A stretch of DNA of 64,000 nucleotides from JAGDZR01 sp049115695 (GTDB lineage: Bacteria; Bacteroidota; Bacteroidia; Cytophagales; Cyclobacteriaceae), in assembly GCA_049115695.1 (NCBI GenBank), contig JAGDZR010000012.1, positions 310,001-374,000 on the forward strand, read 5' to 3'. Positions 8,561 through 17,323 of the stretch are shown piece after piece. A program made the translations under genes and the position numbers. How positions within the stretch are numbered: the first letter of the stretch is position 1; the number at the start of each line of letters is the position of its first letter. The notes beneath the pieces were generated by a model. The model had not been told where the DNA came from, searched no databases, and saw only the letters and a program-made list of their open reading frames with translations.

Positions 8561-9538
8561 TTATTTGTACATTACCGCCTTTGCCGCGTCAATAGTACGT
8601 TTAACGCTTGGGAGAATTTCCTCAATTAAGGTTGGCGCATAAGGTAACGGGAGATCTCGGTTAGTTATCCGATGAACGGGTGCATCCAGGTAATCGAATG
8701 CATTACGTTGTACTACATGGCTGAGTTCAGCACTGATAGAGGCTAGTGGCCATGCTTCTTCCACCACAACCATTCTGTTCGTCTTCTTTACAGAATTGAT
8801 CAGTGTATCGTAATCAATTGGACGGACAGACATCAGATCAATCACTTCAGCGTTGACGCCCTCTTTGGCCAATTCATCTGCTGCCTCATTGACAACTTTC
8901 ATCATTTTACCAAATGAGACCAATGTGATATCATTGCCTTCTCTAGTAACTTTGGCTGTACCCAGAGGGATTAAGTATTCCTCTTCAGGCACTTCGCCTT
9001 TATCGCCATACATTAGCTCTGATTCCATAAAAATGGTCGGATCATTGTCTCTAATGGATGACTTTAACAAGCCCTTTGCATCGTAAGGATTAGATGGGAC
9101 AACCACCTTTAATCCAGGAGTATTTGCAAACCAGTTCTCAAAGTTTTGAGAATGTTGAGAGGCCAATTGTCCTGCATTTCCGGTTGGGCCTCTAAAGACA
9201 ATCGGTACATTATACTGACCTCCAGACATAGACATCATTTTTGCAGCACCGTTTATTATCTGGTCGATGGCTACCAATGAAAAGTTAAATGTCATGAATT
9301 CAATAATTGGACGAAGACCATTTGAAGCAGCTCCAACCCCTACGCCAGCAAAACCAAGTTCCGCGATAGGAGTGTCAATTACACGCTTCGGTCCGAATTC
9401 GTCTAACATGCCCTGACTCACTTTATATGCACCGTTGTATTCAGCTACTTCTTCACCCATGAGAAAGATATTTTCATCTTTTCTCATTTCTTCATTCATG
9501 GCTTCTCGAAGTGCTTCCCTAAACTGAATTACTCTCAT
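8561..9538 (-). CDS. pdhB: Pyruvate dehydrogenase E1 component, beta subunit
   Basis: 325 residues of the transketolase-like E1-beta family. The thiamine diphosphate-side motifs MGEEVAEYNGAYK and DTPIAELGFAGVGVGAA, the FRGPTGNAGQLASQHSQ segment and the C-terminal transketolase domain (VEEAWPLASISAE) are all present. With E1-alpha it decarboxylates pyruvate and passes the acetyl group to E2 lipoyl groups in the cytoplasm. The E1-alpha and E2 genes are not adjacent. A separate pdhB is common in Bacteroidota. A branched-chain 2-oxoacid dehydrogenase beta subunit is the alternative, but these motifs fit pyruvate better. Convergent with ffh. Confidence 0.93.
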   Translation of the reverse strand: MRVIQFREALREAMNEEMRKDENIFLMGEEVAEYNGAYKVSQGMLDEFGPKRVIDTPIAELGFAGVGVGAASNGLRPIIEFMTFNFSLVAIDQIINGAAKMMSMSGGQYNVPIVFRGPTGNAGQLASQHSQNFENWFANTPGLKVVVPSNPYDAKGLLKSSIRDNDPTIFMESELMYGDKGEVPEEEYLIPLGTAKVTREGNDITLVSFGKMMKVVNEAADELAKEGVNAEVIDLMSVRPIDYDTLINSVKKTNRMVVVEEAWPLASISAELSHVVQRNAFDYLDAPVHRITNRDLPLPYAPTLIEEILPSVKRTIDAAKAVMYK

Positions 9539-9607
9539 TCTTTTATGCTTCCTTATTTGCGACCGCTAAATTAATTCAACAATCAAAAAATTTCGTCTAT
9601 AAACAAA

Positions 9608-9634
9608 AAAAGCTCTCCAAAGAGGAGAGCTTTT
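9608..9634 (-). terminator. Rho-independent terminator of the TPR/OmpA lipoprotein gene
   Basis: Stem GCTCTCC/GGAGAGC with a 5-base loop and flanking A/T pairs. On the minus strand it ends in a run of T, immediately downstream of the stop at 9653. Confidence 0.85.
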
Positions 9635-9652
9635 ATTCATGTAAATTCTATT

Positions 9653-11443
9653 TTATCTCAATGCTTGAGCAACGCCATCAGCAAAGTTTACAAATTCAAG
9701 ATCAGCAAGCGCACGATCTTTTAGTGAACTGTCTTTGCTAACTGCCTCTTTAAGGTTAGAAACAATTTCCTGAACATTCTTAGTTCTAGCAGCGGTTACA
9801 GCTTTTAGGTAATACGCTTCAGCAGAGTAATCTGAATCTGTAGCCTTACCAAAGTTCTCCTGAGCAGCAGGATATTCAGCTGTAAGTAAGCTTACTAAAC
9901 CTCTGTTGAAGTTAGCTTCAGCTTTTGAGCCAGCACTAGCAAGAGATGCTTTGGCATCATCATACTTAGCGTTTCTAATTTCGATAGAAGCTTTCGCAGA
10001 GTTGATATCACCTTTCAATTCATTATTGGCAGTAGAAGCATTTCCAAGTGCTTCATACGCTTTATCGTACTCACCTTGCATCATGTAAGCTGAACCTAGG
10101 TTAGCTTGAACTTCAGCAGCTTCAGATTTGTTCGCAGCGATTTCTAACTGCGCTAGGGCATCTTCAACCAATTTACTTCTGTTTGAAGCATCCGTCTTGG
10201 CTTTTTCCAAATAAACTGCAGCAAGGTTATTGTGAGCAACCCAGCTACCGTCTCTTTTTGTAGCAGCCATATAGATTGCTTCTTTTTCATCAAGAGATGG
10301 TGTAAGTGTAGCAGCATATAAAAACTCCTCATTAGAAAGTGCATCACCTTCTTCTTCACCAGCTACGATTTTCTTGGCTAATACAGCGATTGCTTCAGGA
10401 GCCTTTTTAACCTTAACAGTCAAAATCTCAGTTTTTGCGGTTCTTAAAGTAGGGTATAGTTCATCAAATACCATCTTATATCCGTCGATTTCGCGAAGTG
10501 CAATTTCTTTGTCTTCAAAAGATCCAGTTCCATAAACTACTTTTCTGAATCTGTTTTTTGTATCCTCATCAACTCCTTCGTACTCTCTCAATGCGTTATT
10601 GAAAGCTGTCCAGTCCTGAACTACAGGCTTAATAATGAATTTGATAGAATCAGCCATTCCTTTGTAATCGTACTTTTTCATTTGAGCTCTGTAGTATTTC
10701 TCAATTCTGCTCGCACGATCTGCAGATAGGTCTGTATTGATTGTCTCACTACCTTCTGGAGAGTGAGTACCTGTGATTGTTACTGTTCTTGTAACGTTCT
10801 TGTCAGCGATAAATGCGCCAAGATTCTTTTGCTTATCTCTGTTTGATTCTCCGTCAGTTGATAGAGAAGCTGTAAGCACTGAGCTTCCTTGAGGGAAGTA
10901 AAAGTCAATGTTAGTAGGCTCTAATTCCTCCTGATCGTTGTATCCATGATTGGCTACAGCAGTAACATATGAATCTTTTACAGCATTAGAAGTAGTGATA
11001 ACACCAATGGCAACTTCCATTTTAGCCGTAGTTGCTTCTTTACCACTTTTAGGATCTTTAGCGACTCCCTGCACCATCAACTTGCCAGGCGTCATGTCCT
11101 CAGTAAAGTTTATTGTGAAATCAGCGCTTTTTCTTGATGTAGTCGAGCTGCTGCTTGGGAAATCATCTGCTTTGAATTCAACTTCTCCTACTTCGATTTC
11201 TTTATCACCATATTGATAGAAGTTCTTAACCGTATAAACCTTGCCAGATGGCAACATTTTAGGAGGAAGGGTAATGGAAATGTTATAAGGAACCTCTCCA
11301 CCATGTAATTCCAATGGGTTAGGGTCAACCTTCAGGTCTTGGTCGGCGGCTAGCTTCACCATATTCTTCAATGCGCATCCTGACATGAGTGCTGCTGCAA
11401 GAATGGTTGCTAATACAAGGTTGAAATTTTTCATTTTGATCAT
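9653..11443 (-). CDS. OmpA-like / tetratricopeptide-repeat lipoprotein
   Basis: 596 residues. A lipoprotein signal with lipobox LMSG-C puts the lipidated Cys at residue 23. Beta-rich domains occupy about 30-170. An OmpA-like peptidoglycan-binding segment lies around 190-260 (FYFPQGSSVL, then GTHSPEGSETINTDLSADRA). The C-terminal third holds several TPR helices (NNLAAVYLEKAK, ANLGSAYMMQGEYDKAYEALGNA, NFNRGLVSLLTAEYPAAQENF). It is probably anchored in the outer membrane facing the periplasm and could tether a complex to the cell wall. OmpA-first, TPR-last is the reverse of the T9SS protein PorE, so it is not called PorE. A second ATG at 11434 is equally possible as the start. It forms its own transcription unit. 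Confidence 0.82.
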   Translation of the reverse strand: MIKMKNFNLVLATILAAALMSGCALKNMVKLAADQDLKVDPNPLELHGGEVPYNISITLPPKMLPSGKVYTVKNFYQYGDKEIEVGEVEFKADDFPSSSSTTSRKSADFTINFTEDMTPGKLMVQGVAKDPKSGKEATTAKMEVAIGVITTSNAVKDSYVTAVANHGYNDQEELEPTNIDFYFPQGSSVLTASLSTDGESNRDKQKNLGAFIADKNVTRTVTITGTHSPEGSETINTDLSADRASRIEKYYRAQMKKYDYKGMADSIKFIIKPVVQDWTAFNNALREYEGVDEDTKNRFRKVVYGTGSFEDKEIALREIDGYKMVFDELYPTLRTAKTEILTVKVKKAPEAIAVLAKKIVAGEEEGDALSNEEFLYAATLTPSLDEKEAIYMAATKRDGSWVAHNNLAAVYLEKAKTDASNRSKLVEDALAQLEIAANKSEAAEVQANLGSAYMMQGEYDKAYEALGNASTANNELKGDINSAKASIEIRNAKYDDAKASLASAGSKAEANFNRGLVSLLTAEYPAAQENFGKATDSDYSAEAYYLKAVTAARTKNVQEIVSNLKEAVSKDSSLKDRALADLEFVNFADGVAQALR

Positions 11444-11547
11444 CGTTATTTAATATGCTTTCTGAAAAATAGAATTTTACAGTGCAATAATAAGGTAAAA
11501 ATCTGTTTAGTTAACACCTGAAAATAACAAAAAAACCAGCTTCTCGT

Positions 11548-11555
11548 TATCTTTG
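11548..11555 (+). promoter_or_regulatory. Bacteroidota -7 promoter box for the PspC gene
   Basis: TATCTTTG matches TAnnTTTG exactly, 22 bases before the ATG at 11578. A -33 TTTG is not evident. Confidence 0.5.
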
Positions 11556-11577
11556 CAACATATTTGATTCACATAAA

Positions 11578-11793
11578 ATGAAATATCAAGAGCTAATAGG
11601 CAAATATGCGTTTGGGGTATGTACAAGATTAGGGGAGAAATTGAATATCCCTACCAGCAGCATTAGGCTGTTCTTTATGTACACGTCGTTCCTGACTTTT
11701 GGTTCGCCAATTTTGGTTTACCTGGCGTTAGCGTTTGTAATGAACTTCCGTAAGCTGTACAGAAGGAGAAATAACTCCCTGTGGTATTACTGA
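11578..11793 (+). CDS. Small PspC-domain membrane protein
   Basis: 71 residues spanning one PspC-like domain. An amphipathic N-terminal segment (GVCTRLGEKLNIPTSSIRLFF) leads into one or two hydrophobic helices (about 29-58) and a short basic tail. In enterobacteria PspC senses envelope stress. These short Bacteroidota versions lack the rest of the Psp system nearby, so only the fold is claimed. The 3' end overlaps the convergent glycosyltransferase gene by 7 bases. Confidence 0.8.
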   Translation: MKYQELIGKYAFGVCTRLGEKLNIPTSSIRLFFMYTSFLTFGSPILVYLALAFVMNFRKLYRRRNNSLWYY

Positions 11794-12779
11794 TTTAAAT
11801 CAGTGTATTTTTTACATCCTTTGACATAATACTGGTAGGCAATACTGGTAACAGCCTTTTTTTGATCCGAAGGGTGTAAACGCTTGCTGATACTCCGTGG
11901 GGCCATTACTAAAGAAATTGAGAGTGCTTTAAGTACTGCTAACAGATGGTTAAAACCATAATTTTTCCAGAAAAGAAATCCAGCACCGATATCCAATATC
12001 AAACGTATGGGTAATTTCCAAAACTGAGTGACCGGTAGATTTTTAATCAGTAGGGTAAAGCCATTCCTGAAATTTAAGTAAGTTTTGAATGCGCTTTGTT
12101 TTGAAAGTGTCCCGCCTCCAACATGAAAGACTTTTGAGTCGGGAATGCAAGCAAGTTGATAGCCTTTGCTTTTCAGTCTCCAACAAAGATCAATTTCCTC
12201 CATGTGTGCAAAAAAGTCTCCATCAAATCCCCCCACTTCCCAAAAAACTTCAGATTTGATAACCATACATGCGCCAGATGTCCAGCATACATCTAGTATT
12301 TCGTCATATTGGCCCTGATCAGTCTCAGTTTCTTCAAATATTCGTCCTCGGCAGAATGGGTATCCAAATTGATCCAAAAGTCCTCCTGCAGCTCCTGCGT
12401 ATTCGAATTTAGTACGATCATGATATGAAAGTATTTTGGGCTGAACAGCCACATAGTCTGAGTTAGTATTCAAGAAGTTCACCAGTGGTTGGATCCAGTT
12501 TGATGTTACCTCAATATCAGAGTTAATTATGGCGTAGTATTCAGTACTAATTTGCTTAAGCGCTTGGTTATATCCTTCAGCAAATCCATAGTTTTTGTCA
12601 AGTTCAATTAATCTAACTGCCGGAAAATTGACATTCAAATAATCGCACGAATCATCAGTAGATGCATTATCAGCTACTATTATTTCATTGCCATCTGCGT
12701 GTTCAATGAGTGTGGGTAAAAAATCGGCAAGAAATCCCCGCCCATTATAATTGAGAATGACAATGGCAGCTGATGTCAT
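11787..12779 (-). CDS. Family 2 glycosyltransferase
   Basis: 330 residues with a GT-A fold. The sugar-nucleotide-binding start AIVILNYNGRGFL, the VADNASTD motif (about 35-43), the NYGFAEGYNQAL segment and the metal-binding NSDIEV (DxD-like) are visible. A later acidic motif in FFAHMEEIDLCWRLK (about 188-202) and a hydrophobic C-terminal stretch suggest membrane association. It resembles dTDP-rhamnosyl or related transferases that build surface polysaccharide. Acceptor and donor cannot be read. Its ATG overlaps the stop of the YbaB gene by one base (TAATG), so translation is coupled. Confidence 0.9.
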   Translation of the reverse strand: MTSAAIVILNYNGRGFLADFLPTLIEHADGNEIIVADNASTDDSCDYLNVNFPAVRLIELDKNYGFAEGYNQALKQISTEYYAIINSDIEVTSNWIQPLVNFLNTNSDYVAVQPKILSYHDRTKFEYAGAAGGLLDQFGYPFCRGRIFEETETDQGQYDEILDVCWTSGACMVIKSEVFWEVGGFDGDFFAHMEEIDLCWRLKSKGYQLACIPDSKVFHVGGGTLSKQSAFKTYLNFRNGFTLLIKNLPVTQFWKLPIRLILDIGAGFLFWKNYGFNHLLAVLKALSISLVMAPRSISKRLHPSDQKKAVTSIAYQYYVKGCKKYTDLNQ

Positions 12780-13111
12780 TATCCGAGCCCACTCAGATCC
12801 AAGCCTGGAATATTAGGAATCATGCCCTGCGTTGCTTCCTGTATGTGAGCCTTTGCTTTTATGTCGGCTTCCTGTATTCCTTTGTTAACAGCTGCTATGA
12901 TCAAATCAGTCATAAGCTGTCGGTCATCATCTGAAAATAGCGATTCGTCAATGTCAAGCTTAATAATTTCTTTATGTCCATTGACAGTAGCCTTAACCAT
13001 GCCTGCACCTGATTCACATTCAACTGTGATTTGACCTAGTCCTTCTTGTGCGGTTTTCATTTTTTCTTGCACTTCTTTGACCTTACCCATCATTTTCATC
13101 ATATCGAACAT
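12779..13111 (-). CDS. YbaB/EbfC family nucleoid-associated protein
   Basis: 110 residues of the short DNA-binding YbaB/EbfC family. A helical N-terminus (MFDMMKMMGKVKEVQEKMK) is followed by the conserved GAGMVKATVNGHKEI strand region and an alpha-helical end with the usual Met/Pro-Gly rich tail (QGMIPNIPGLDL). Dimers bind DNA and are often encoded next to dnaX and recR. Here the partners are a T9SS substrate gene 9 bases upstream and a glycosyltransferase overlapping downstream, a less typical setting. Confidence 0.92.
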   Translation of the reverse strand: MFDMMKMMGKVKEVQEKMKTAQEGLGQITVECESGAGMVKATVNGHKEIIKLDIDESLFSDDDRQLMTDLIIAAVNKGIQEADIKAKAHIQEATQGMIPNIPGLDLSGLG

Positions 13112-13120
13112 ACGCAGCTA

Positions 13121-14740
13121 TTATTTTGAGATTACAAAACTACCTTGTTGTGTAAATAATTCACCTTCCTCATTAGAAAATTCAATCTGGTATACGAATG
13201 CTCCGGCATTTATCGTTCCGGCTCGATTAGTTCCATCCCACATATTGCTTAAATCGGTTGTTGTAAATACTAAATCACCCCAGATATTGAAGATTTTCAT
13301 TACAAATTGAGTGCCCGGTAAGCCAAATATTTGTAAACGATCATTAATCCCATCATCATTTGGCGAAAATGTTTGCGGTACATAGACATGGTACTCATAG
13401 CTAATTGTACTGGTATTGGAATACAATATCAATTGACTATTTGTAAAGCGGGCTTCAACCCAAATGTACTGATTATGTCCTAGCTCATGCGTTAGATTGG
13501 TATTGAAAGAGTAGTCAAAGAGTGGTGTTTCTTTAATGTTTGATTGGTTTTCATCGGCGATCATTAAGAAGTAGTCAACTGTATCGTCCATCTGATAGAT
13601 TGGGGATGTCCAGGTGAAATCGTAGTTGTTTGGATAATCAGATGAGTAGGAAAGGTGAGGGGGTGCTACTCTAATTCGCTGCTCAGATGCCCTACAACCG
13701 GGTATGAAAATCAGCTCATATTCATATTTACGAAGAGGATAAGTGACCGTATCTATAGATGCTGAATAAACAGAGTCCAGTGTGATAAAGTACTCTGAAT
13801 CTACGAATTTATCTGCCTTGAAATCTCCGTTGGGATTGTCTGTAAAAATGAATTGAATTCCCTGATTTTCATTATAGGTGGCGTAAGCGGTATCAAATGC
13901 AGATGTACTGATGTCCAGGGTAATACATAACCACTCACCAGTGATTAATTCATCATCACATGGGTTTACAGCATTTACTCGAGCACACAACTCGGTGACA
14001 TTCCTGGGAAATGAAACACCATTAAATAGAAGTGTGCCGGAAGTAATATTTCCTATGAAAAGTGATCTCGGTGTTTCTGCGTCAAAAGCAATTTCTATTT
14101 GATATGAAGTGCTTGAGTCAGCATCAAGATCCATTGCTAAGTCAATTTCATTGTAGCACACGTATTGAAATGATAAATCAAGAATATGGGCATTAAGTTG
14201 AAAAGGGGTAATTGGAATGGTGACTTCTGTTTGGCCGCAATTCTGCAGAGCATTGCTGTATATTCCCTCCACAGCAACATTTAGAGCGTTTTGACCCTGA
14301 GTAGGTAGGACGATCGATTGGTTAGAAATTAGCGAATATATTTGATCGTGAACGTTAAGATCATATTGATCATAATTTTGGTCTGAAATGGTGATCAGTA
14401 ATTCCTCACTGCTGCAATTTGAATAATCAATTGACGGTGGGATGGGTTCAAAAACTTGGATTGTGAGGGTATCGAATCTGGGGATGATGTTAGCGCCAAT
14501 CAACTCCACAATGTCATACGTGCCAGGGGTTTCAAATGTGTGCGAAAGTGATCCAGTCTGTTCAGAATCACCATAGCTAAATAGGCGAGTAACATCACCT
14601 AATGTATCAAGTGTGGTAATGTTCACAGTAAGTGGCGCACAACCCTTATTATTCAAAACCTGGAATCTACCAAGCTGACTGATGACCTGCGCTTGACAGG
14701 TAAATGAAAGGATGTAGGCGATGAATAATAAAGTTCTCAA
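13121..14740 (-). CDS. Secreted protein with T9SS type B sorting (gliding motility-type) C-terminal domain
   Basis: 539 residues. A signal peptide (RTLLFIAYILSFTCQAQ) leads into a PKD-like domain (about 20-90, LGDVTRLFSYGDSEQTGSLSHTF region), several beta-sandwich or fibronectin-like parts, and the type B sorting domain over the last 90 residues. The sorting domain shows VPQTFSPNDDGINDRLQI and MKIFNIWGDLVF. It should be exported by Sec and then by the type IX system to the cell surface. The start codon is TTG at 14740, because the signal peptide begins right there and no ATG lies upstream in frame. It lies 38 bases after hisS and 9 bases before the YbaB gene, all on the minus strand. Confidence 0.88.
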   Translation of the reverse strand: MRTLLFIAYILSFTCQAQVISQLGRFQVLNNKGCAPLTVNITTLDTLGDVTRLFSYGDSEQTGSLSHTFETPGTYDIVELIGANIIPRFDTLTIQVFEPIPPSIDYSNCSSEELLITISDQNYDQYDLNVHDQIYSLISNQSIVLPTQGQNALNVAVEGIYSNALQNCGQTEVTIPITPFQLNAHILDLSFQYVCYNEIDLAMDLDADSSTSYQIEIAFDAETPRSLFIGNITSGTLLFNGVSFPRNVTELCARVNAVNPCDDELITGEWLCITLDISTSAFDTAYATYNENQGIQFIFTDNPNGDFKADKFVDSEYFITLDSVYSASIDTVTYPLRKYEYELIFIPGCRASEQRIRVAPPHLSYSSDYPNNYDFTWTSPIYQMDDTVDYFLMIADENQSNIKETPLFDYSFNTNLTHELGHNQYIWVEARFTNSQLILYSNTSTISYEYHVYVPQTFSPNDDGINDRLQIFGLPGTQFVMKIFNIWGDLVFTTTDLSNMWDGTNRAGTINAGAFVYQIEFSNEEGELFTQQGSFVISK

Positions 14741-14778
14741 AACAGGGACGCTGGTATTAAAACGAAAAATAGCCAGAT

Positions 14779-16137
14779 TTAGTCCGCTGATGTCAATTTC
14801 GCAATTATTTCCTTCAAAGTCATTGACTCCTGTTTGCCGTTACCCATATTCTTTAACGGATATTTTTCACTTGTCATTTCATTATCCCCGATGGTGATGG
14901 TATATGGAATGTTCAGTTTATTGGCGTAACCCAATTGTTTTTTAAGCTTGGACAAGTCAGGATAAATCTCACTTGCTATACCGGCTTTTCTCAGTGTTAT
15001 TAACATGGTCAAACCGTGATTAAATGAATCTTTGTCGAAATGAGTGAGTAGAACTTGGGTGCTGCTTGTAGAAGCTTCTGGGAATAGGTTAAGGTCCGTT
15101 AGCACGTCATAAATTCGATCAATACCGAATGATATACCAATTCCAGAGACATCAGGCATTCCAAATACGCCCGTAAGATTATCATATCGACCACCTCCAC
15201 AAATACTTCCCATTTTGACGGATGTCGGCTTGACTTCATAGATTATGCCTGTGTAATAGGTGAGTCCTCTGGCCAGTGAAAAATCAAGATCTACCTGAAA
15301 ATCATAATCCGTCATTTGATCCAATGTGTCCAGGTAGTCTAATAATTCAGTAAACGCTTCACTTTTACCAACTTTACTTGAAAGTAGCTCAAGTTTTCGA
15401 CGATCAGTTTCATGGCTGTCAATGATGGAAAGTAAGTCAGCAACAACATTTTGATCCCCACCTTTTTCATTGATTTCTTTCAAAACTTGGTCAAAACCAA
15501 TTTTGTCCAATTTATCCAGGATGACGCAAAATTCAATCTCTTTGCCTTTCATACCAGCAACTGCAGCCATGTCAAAAAGAACACCACGGTGATTTACTTT
15601 TAGCGCAAAGTCTTTTAAACGGAGTGCACTAAACACATCATGTATGAGCAGTGTAAGTTCCACTTCACACCATTTGGATTTTGTGCCAATGATATCTGCA
15701 TCACATTGATAGAATTCACGGTATCTTCCCTTTTGAGGTCTATCTGCGCGCCAAACGGGTTGAACCTGATATCTTTTAAAAGGAAAAGTGATGTTGTGCT
15801 GATTCATGACTACATAGCGTGCAAAAGGAACTGTCAGGTCATATCTCAAGCCTTTTTCAGATATTTTAGTGAGCATTTCAGATGAACCATTGCCGTAATC
15901 TTCTGCAGTGGTTTTCTTAAGAAAGTCACCAGAGTTTAGGACCTTGAATAACAATTGATCACCTTCATCTCCGTACTTACCCATCAACACAGATAGGTTT
16001 TCCATAGAGGGAGTTTCAATCGATCTGAAGCCATACTTTTGGTAAACTTTTTGAATGGCATCAATTATATACTTTCGTTTTGACGATTCTTCGGGCCCAA
16101 AATCACGGGTTCCTTTGGGAATACTTGGTTTTTGCAC
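14779..16137 (-). CDS. hisS: Histidine--tRNA ligase
   Basis: About 452 residues, class II aminoacyl-tRNA synthetase. Motif 1 lies near KYGFRSIETPSME. Motif 2 is FQVQPVWRAD-like (RYQVQPVWRADRPQKGRYRE). The His-specific segments LARGLTYYTGIIYE and GGGRYDNL, and motif 3 GIGISFGIDRI, are all seen. A C-terminal anticodon-binding domain follows. The GTG at 16137 (VQKPSIPKGTRDFGPEE) is taken as the start. The frame stays open another 50 codons, but that part is non-conserved, hydrophobic and overlaps the divergent gene and its promoter. The T9SS type B gene follows 38 bases downstream. Confidence 0.96.
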   Translation of the reverse strand: MQKPSIPKGTRDFGPEESSKRKYIIDAIQKVYQKYGFRSIETPSMENLSVLMGKYGDEGDQLLFKVLNSGDFLKKTTAEDYGNGSSEMLTKISEKGLRYDLTVPFARYVVMNQHNITFPFKRYQVQPVWRADRPQKGRYREFYQCDADIIGTKSKWCEVELTLLIHDVFSALRLKDFALKVNHRGVLFDMAAVAGMKGKEIEFCVILDKLDKIGFDQVLKEINEKGGDQNVVADLLSIIDSHETDRRKLELLSSKVGKSEAFTELLDYLDTLDQMTDYDFQVDLDFSLARGLTYYTGIIYEVKPTSVKMGSICGGGRYDNLTGVFGMPDVSGIGISFGIDRIYDVLTDLNLFPEASTSSTQVLLTHFDKDSFNHGLTMLITLRKAGIASEIYPDLSKLKKQLGYANKLNIPYTITIGDNEMTSEKYPLKNMGNGKQESMTLKEIIAKLTSAD

Positions 16138-16145
16138 GCTATTTT

Positions 16146-16177
16146 TTTGCGTAAAGCTAAATAATCTCCTAGTTTTG
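16146..16177 (+). promoter_or_regulatory. Bacteroidota promoter (-33 TTTG, -7 TAGTTTTG)
   Basis: TTTG at 16146-16149 and TAGTTTTG at 16170-16177 are separated by 20 bases, matching the Bacteroidota consensus (TTTG, 17-23 bases, TAnnTTTG). It lies 22 bases before the ATG at 16200 and is the best-formed promoter of this kind seen in the window. Confidence 0.75.
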
Positions 16178-16199
16178 CAGGCTGAAAATTGACAGAACA

Positions 16200-16520
16200 A
16201 TGGCAGTAACCAGACTCGAAAGAAAAGGAAGAAAGAATAAAACAGTAGCAAAAATGCGTTTGACAAAAATGAAATTGCAGTCTGCAAAGCCTGTAATTAA
16301 GAATGTTGACGTAGAAGCTATCAAAGCTGAATTCGCTGCTGCGGCTGCAAAGCCTGCGAAGAAAGCGAAAGCTGAGAAGGTAGAAGAGGCTGCTGAAGCA
16401 CCTGTTGCTACTGAGGCTAAAGCTGAAGTAAAAGCGAAAAATGAAGAAGCAGAAGCCCCGAAGGCTAAGAAAAAAGCAGCACCTAAAAAGAAGGCTGCTC
16501 CAAAAAAGAAAGAGGACTAA
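16200..16520 (+). CDS. Small Lys/Ala-rich protein with histone-tail-like C-terminus
   Basis: 106 residues in two parts. A basic N-terminal block (about 1-50, MAVTRLERKGRKNKTVAK ... VIKNVDVEAIKAEF) looks conserved and helical. A low-complexity tail (about 51-106) is rich in Ala, Lys, Glu and Pro and ends in repeated AAPKKK units, like eukaryotic H1 and bacterial Hc1-type tails. No enzymatic motif is present. A nucleic-acid or ribosome association is plausible from charge alone. It has its own strong promoter and terminator and is divergent from hisS, which suggests high expression as a single gene. Confidence 0.8.
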   Translation: MAVTRLERKGRKNKTVAKMRLTKMKLQSAKPVIKNVDVEAIKAEFAAAAAKPAKKAKAEKVEEAAEAPVATEAKAEVKAKNEEAEAPKAKKKAAPKKKAAPKKKED

Positions 16521-16543
16521 TCTCAATTCTTTAATAAGACGTT

Positions 16544-16569
16544 AAACCGGCTCAATTGCCGGTTTTTTT
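16544..16569 (+). terminator. Rho-independent terminator
   Basis: An AAACCGGC/GCCGGTTT stem with a 6-base loop followed by T7, 23 bases after the stop at 16520. It overlaps the end of the convergent YdcF gene. Confidence 0.85.
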
Positions 16570-17320
16570 ATGCCTTGCCAGTTAGCTTGTAGACCAATAT
16601 GCCTACAATTTCCTTCAGAATGATCTTCCAATCCGAAAGGACATAAGCATTTGGAGCTAGATCTTCATAGTAAAATGTGACAGGAGTGCTCATGAAATCC
16701 GTAGGATAGGAGTCAAAAGTAATCCCTGCTTTATGAAAGCACGATTCTGATCTCCTCATGTGAAAAGCCGATGTGATCAAAAGTGATTTTTGATCGACCC
16801 CATATTCCTTCAGTAGTCTCGCTGTGAACACAGCATTTTCATAAGTGTTTTTGGAATCTGCCTCAATGATCAAATCGTGCTCATCTACCCCAAGCTCCAA
16901 AGCCAAGCTGGCCAGCTGCTCACTTTCTTTGATATCTTGATAGACTAGCGAACCTGACCCACCTGTTATTAGAATTTTTTCGATAGTCCCTTGCTTGTAC
17001 AACCTGATGGTTTCAATGAATCGATCTACTGACGCTCTGAAATTCATTTGATCAGCAGCCGGTGATGGGGTTGCAAATGTCATTCCACAAAGCAGAATGC
17101 CAACCTGATATTTGCTTTCTAGTTTGACTGGTTTCTTTTCGACTGCTTTTACTGCAAGATTAGAAAGAAATGGATTGGTGAAAATGATCAATAAAGCGAT
17201 TGCCCATTTAACATATTTCCTCCAGATGTAGCGTTTAAAACAAGCAATGACGCAAAGGATCAATATCCATACGACTGGGTCCAAAACGAACAGCAGGATT
17301 TTCGAGAGAATAAAAAACAT
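16568..17320 (-). CDS. YdcF/ElyC (DUF218) family membrane protein
   Basis: 250 residues. Two N-terminal hydrophobic helices (about 3-24 and 33-55) are followed by the DUF218 domain. Its motifs are ILLCGM (about 75), ILITGGSGS (about 119-127), the acidic EADSKNTYENA (about 154-164) and LLITSAFHMRRS (about 180-191). ElyC/SanA relatives act in envelope and peptidoglycan or lipid-carrier homeostasis, but the precise reaction is not settled. It lies 3 bases after the ABC transporter gene on the same strand and is likely co-transcribed with it. Confidence 0.87.
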   Translation of the reverse strand: MFFILSKILLFVLDPVVWILILCVIACFKRYIWRKYVKWAIALLIIFTNPFLSNLAVKAVEKKPVKLESKYQVGILLCGMTFATPSPAADQMNFRASVDRFIETIRLYKQGTIEKILITGGSGSLVYQDIKESEQLASLALELGVDEHDLIIEADSKNTYENAVFTARLLKEYGVDQKSLLITSAFHMRRSESCFHKAGITFDSYPTDFMSTPVTFYYEDLAPNAYVLSDWKIILKEIVGILVYKLTGKA

Positions 17321-17323
17321 GGT

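Noticed and set aside
16138..16287. N-terminal extension of HisS
   Set aside because: Hydrophobic, non-conserved and overlapping a well-formed divergent promoter and gene; the family begins at the GTG.
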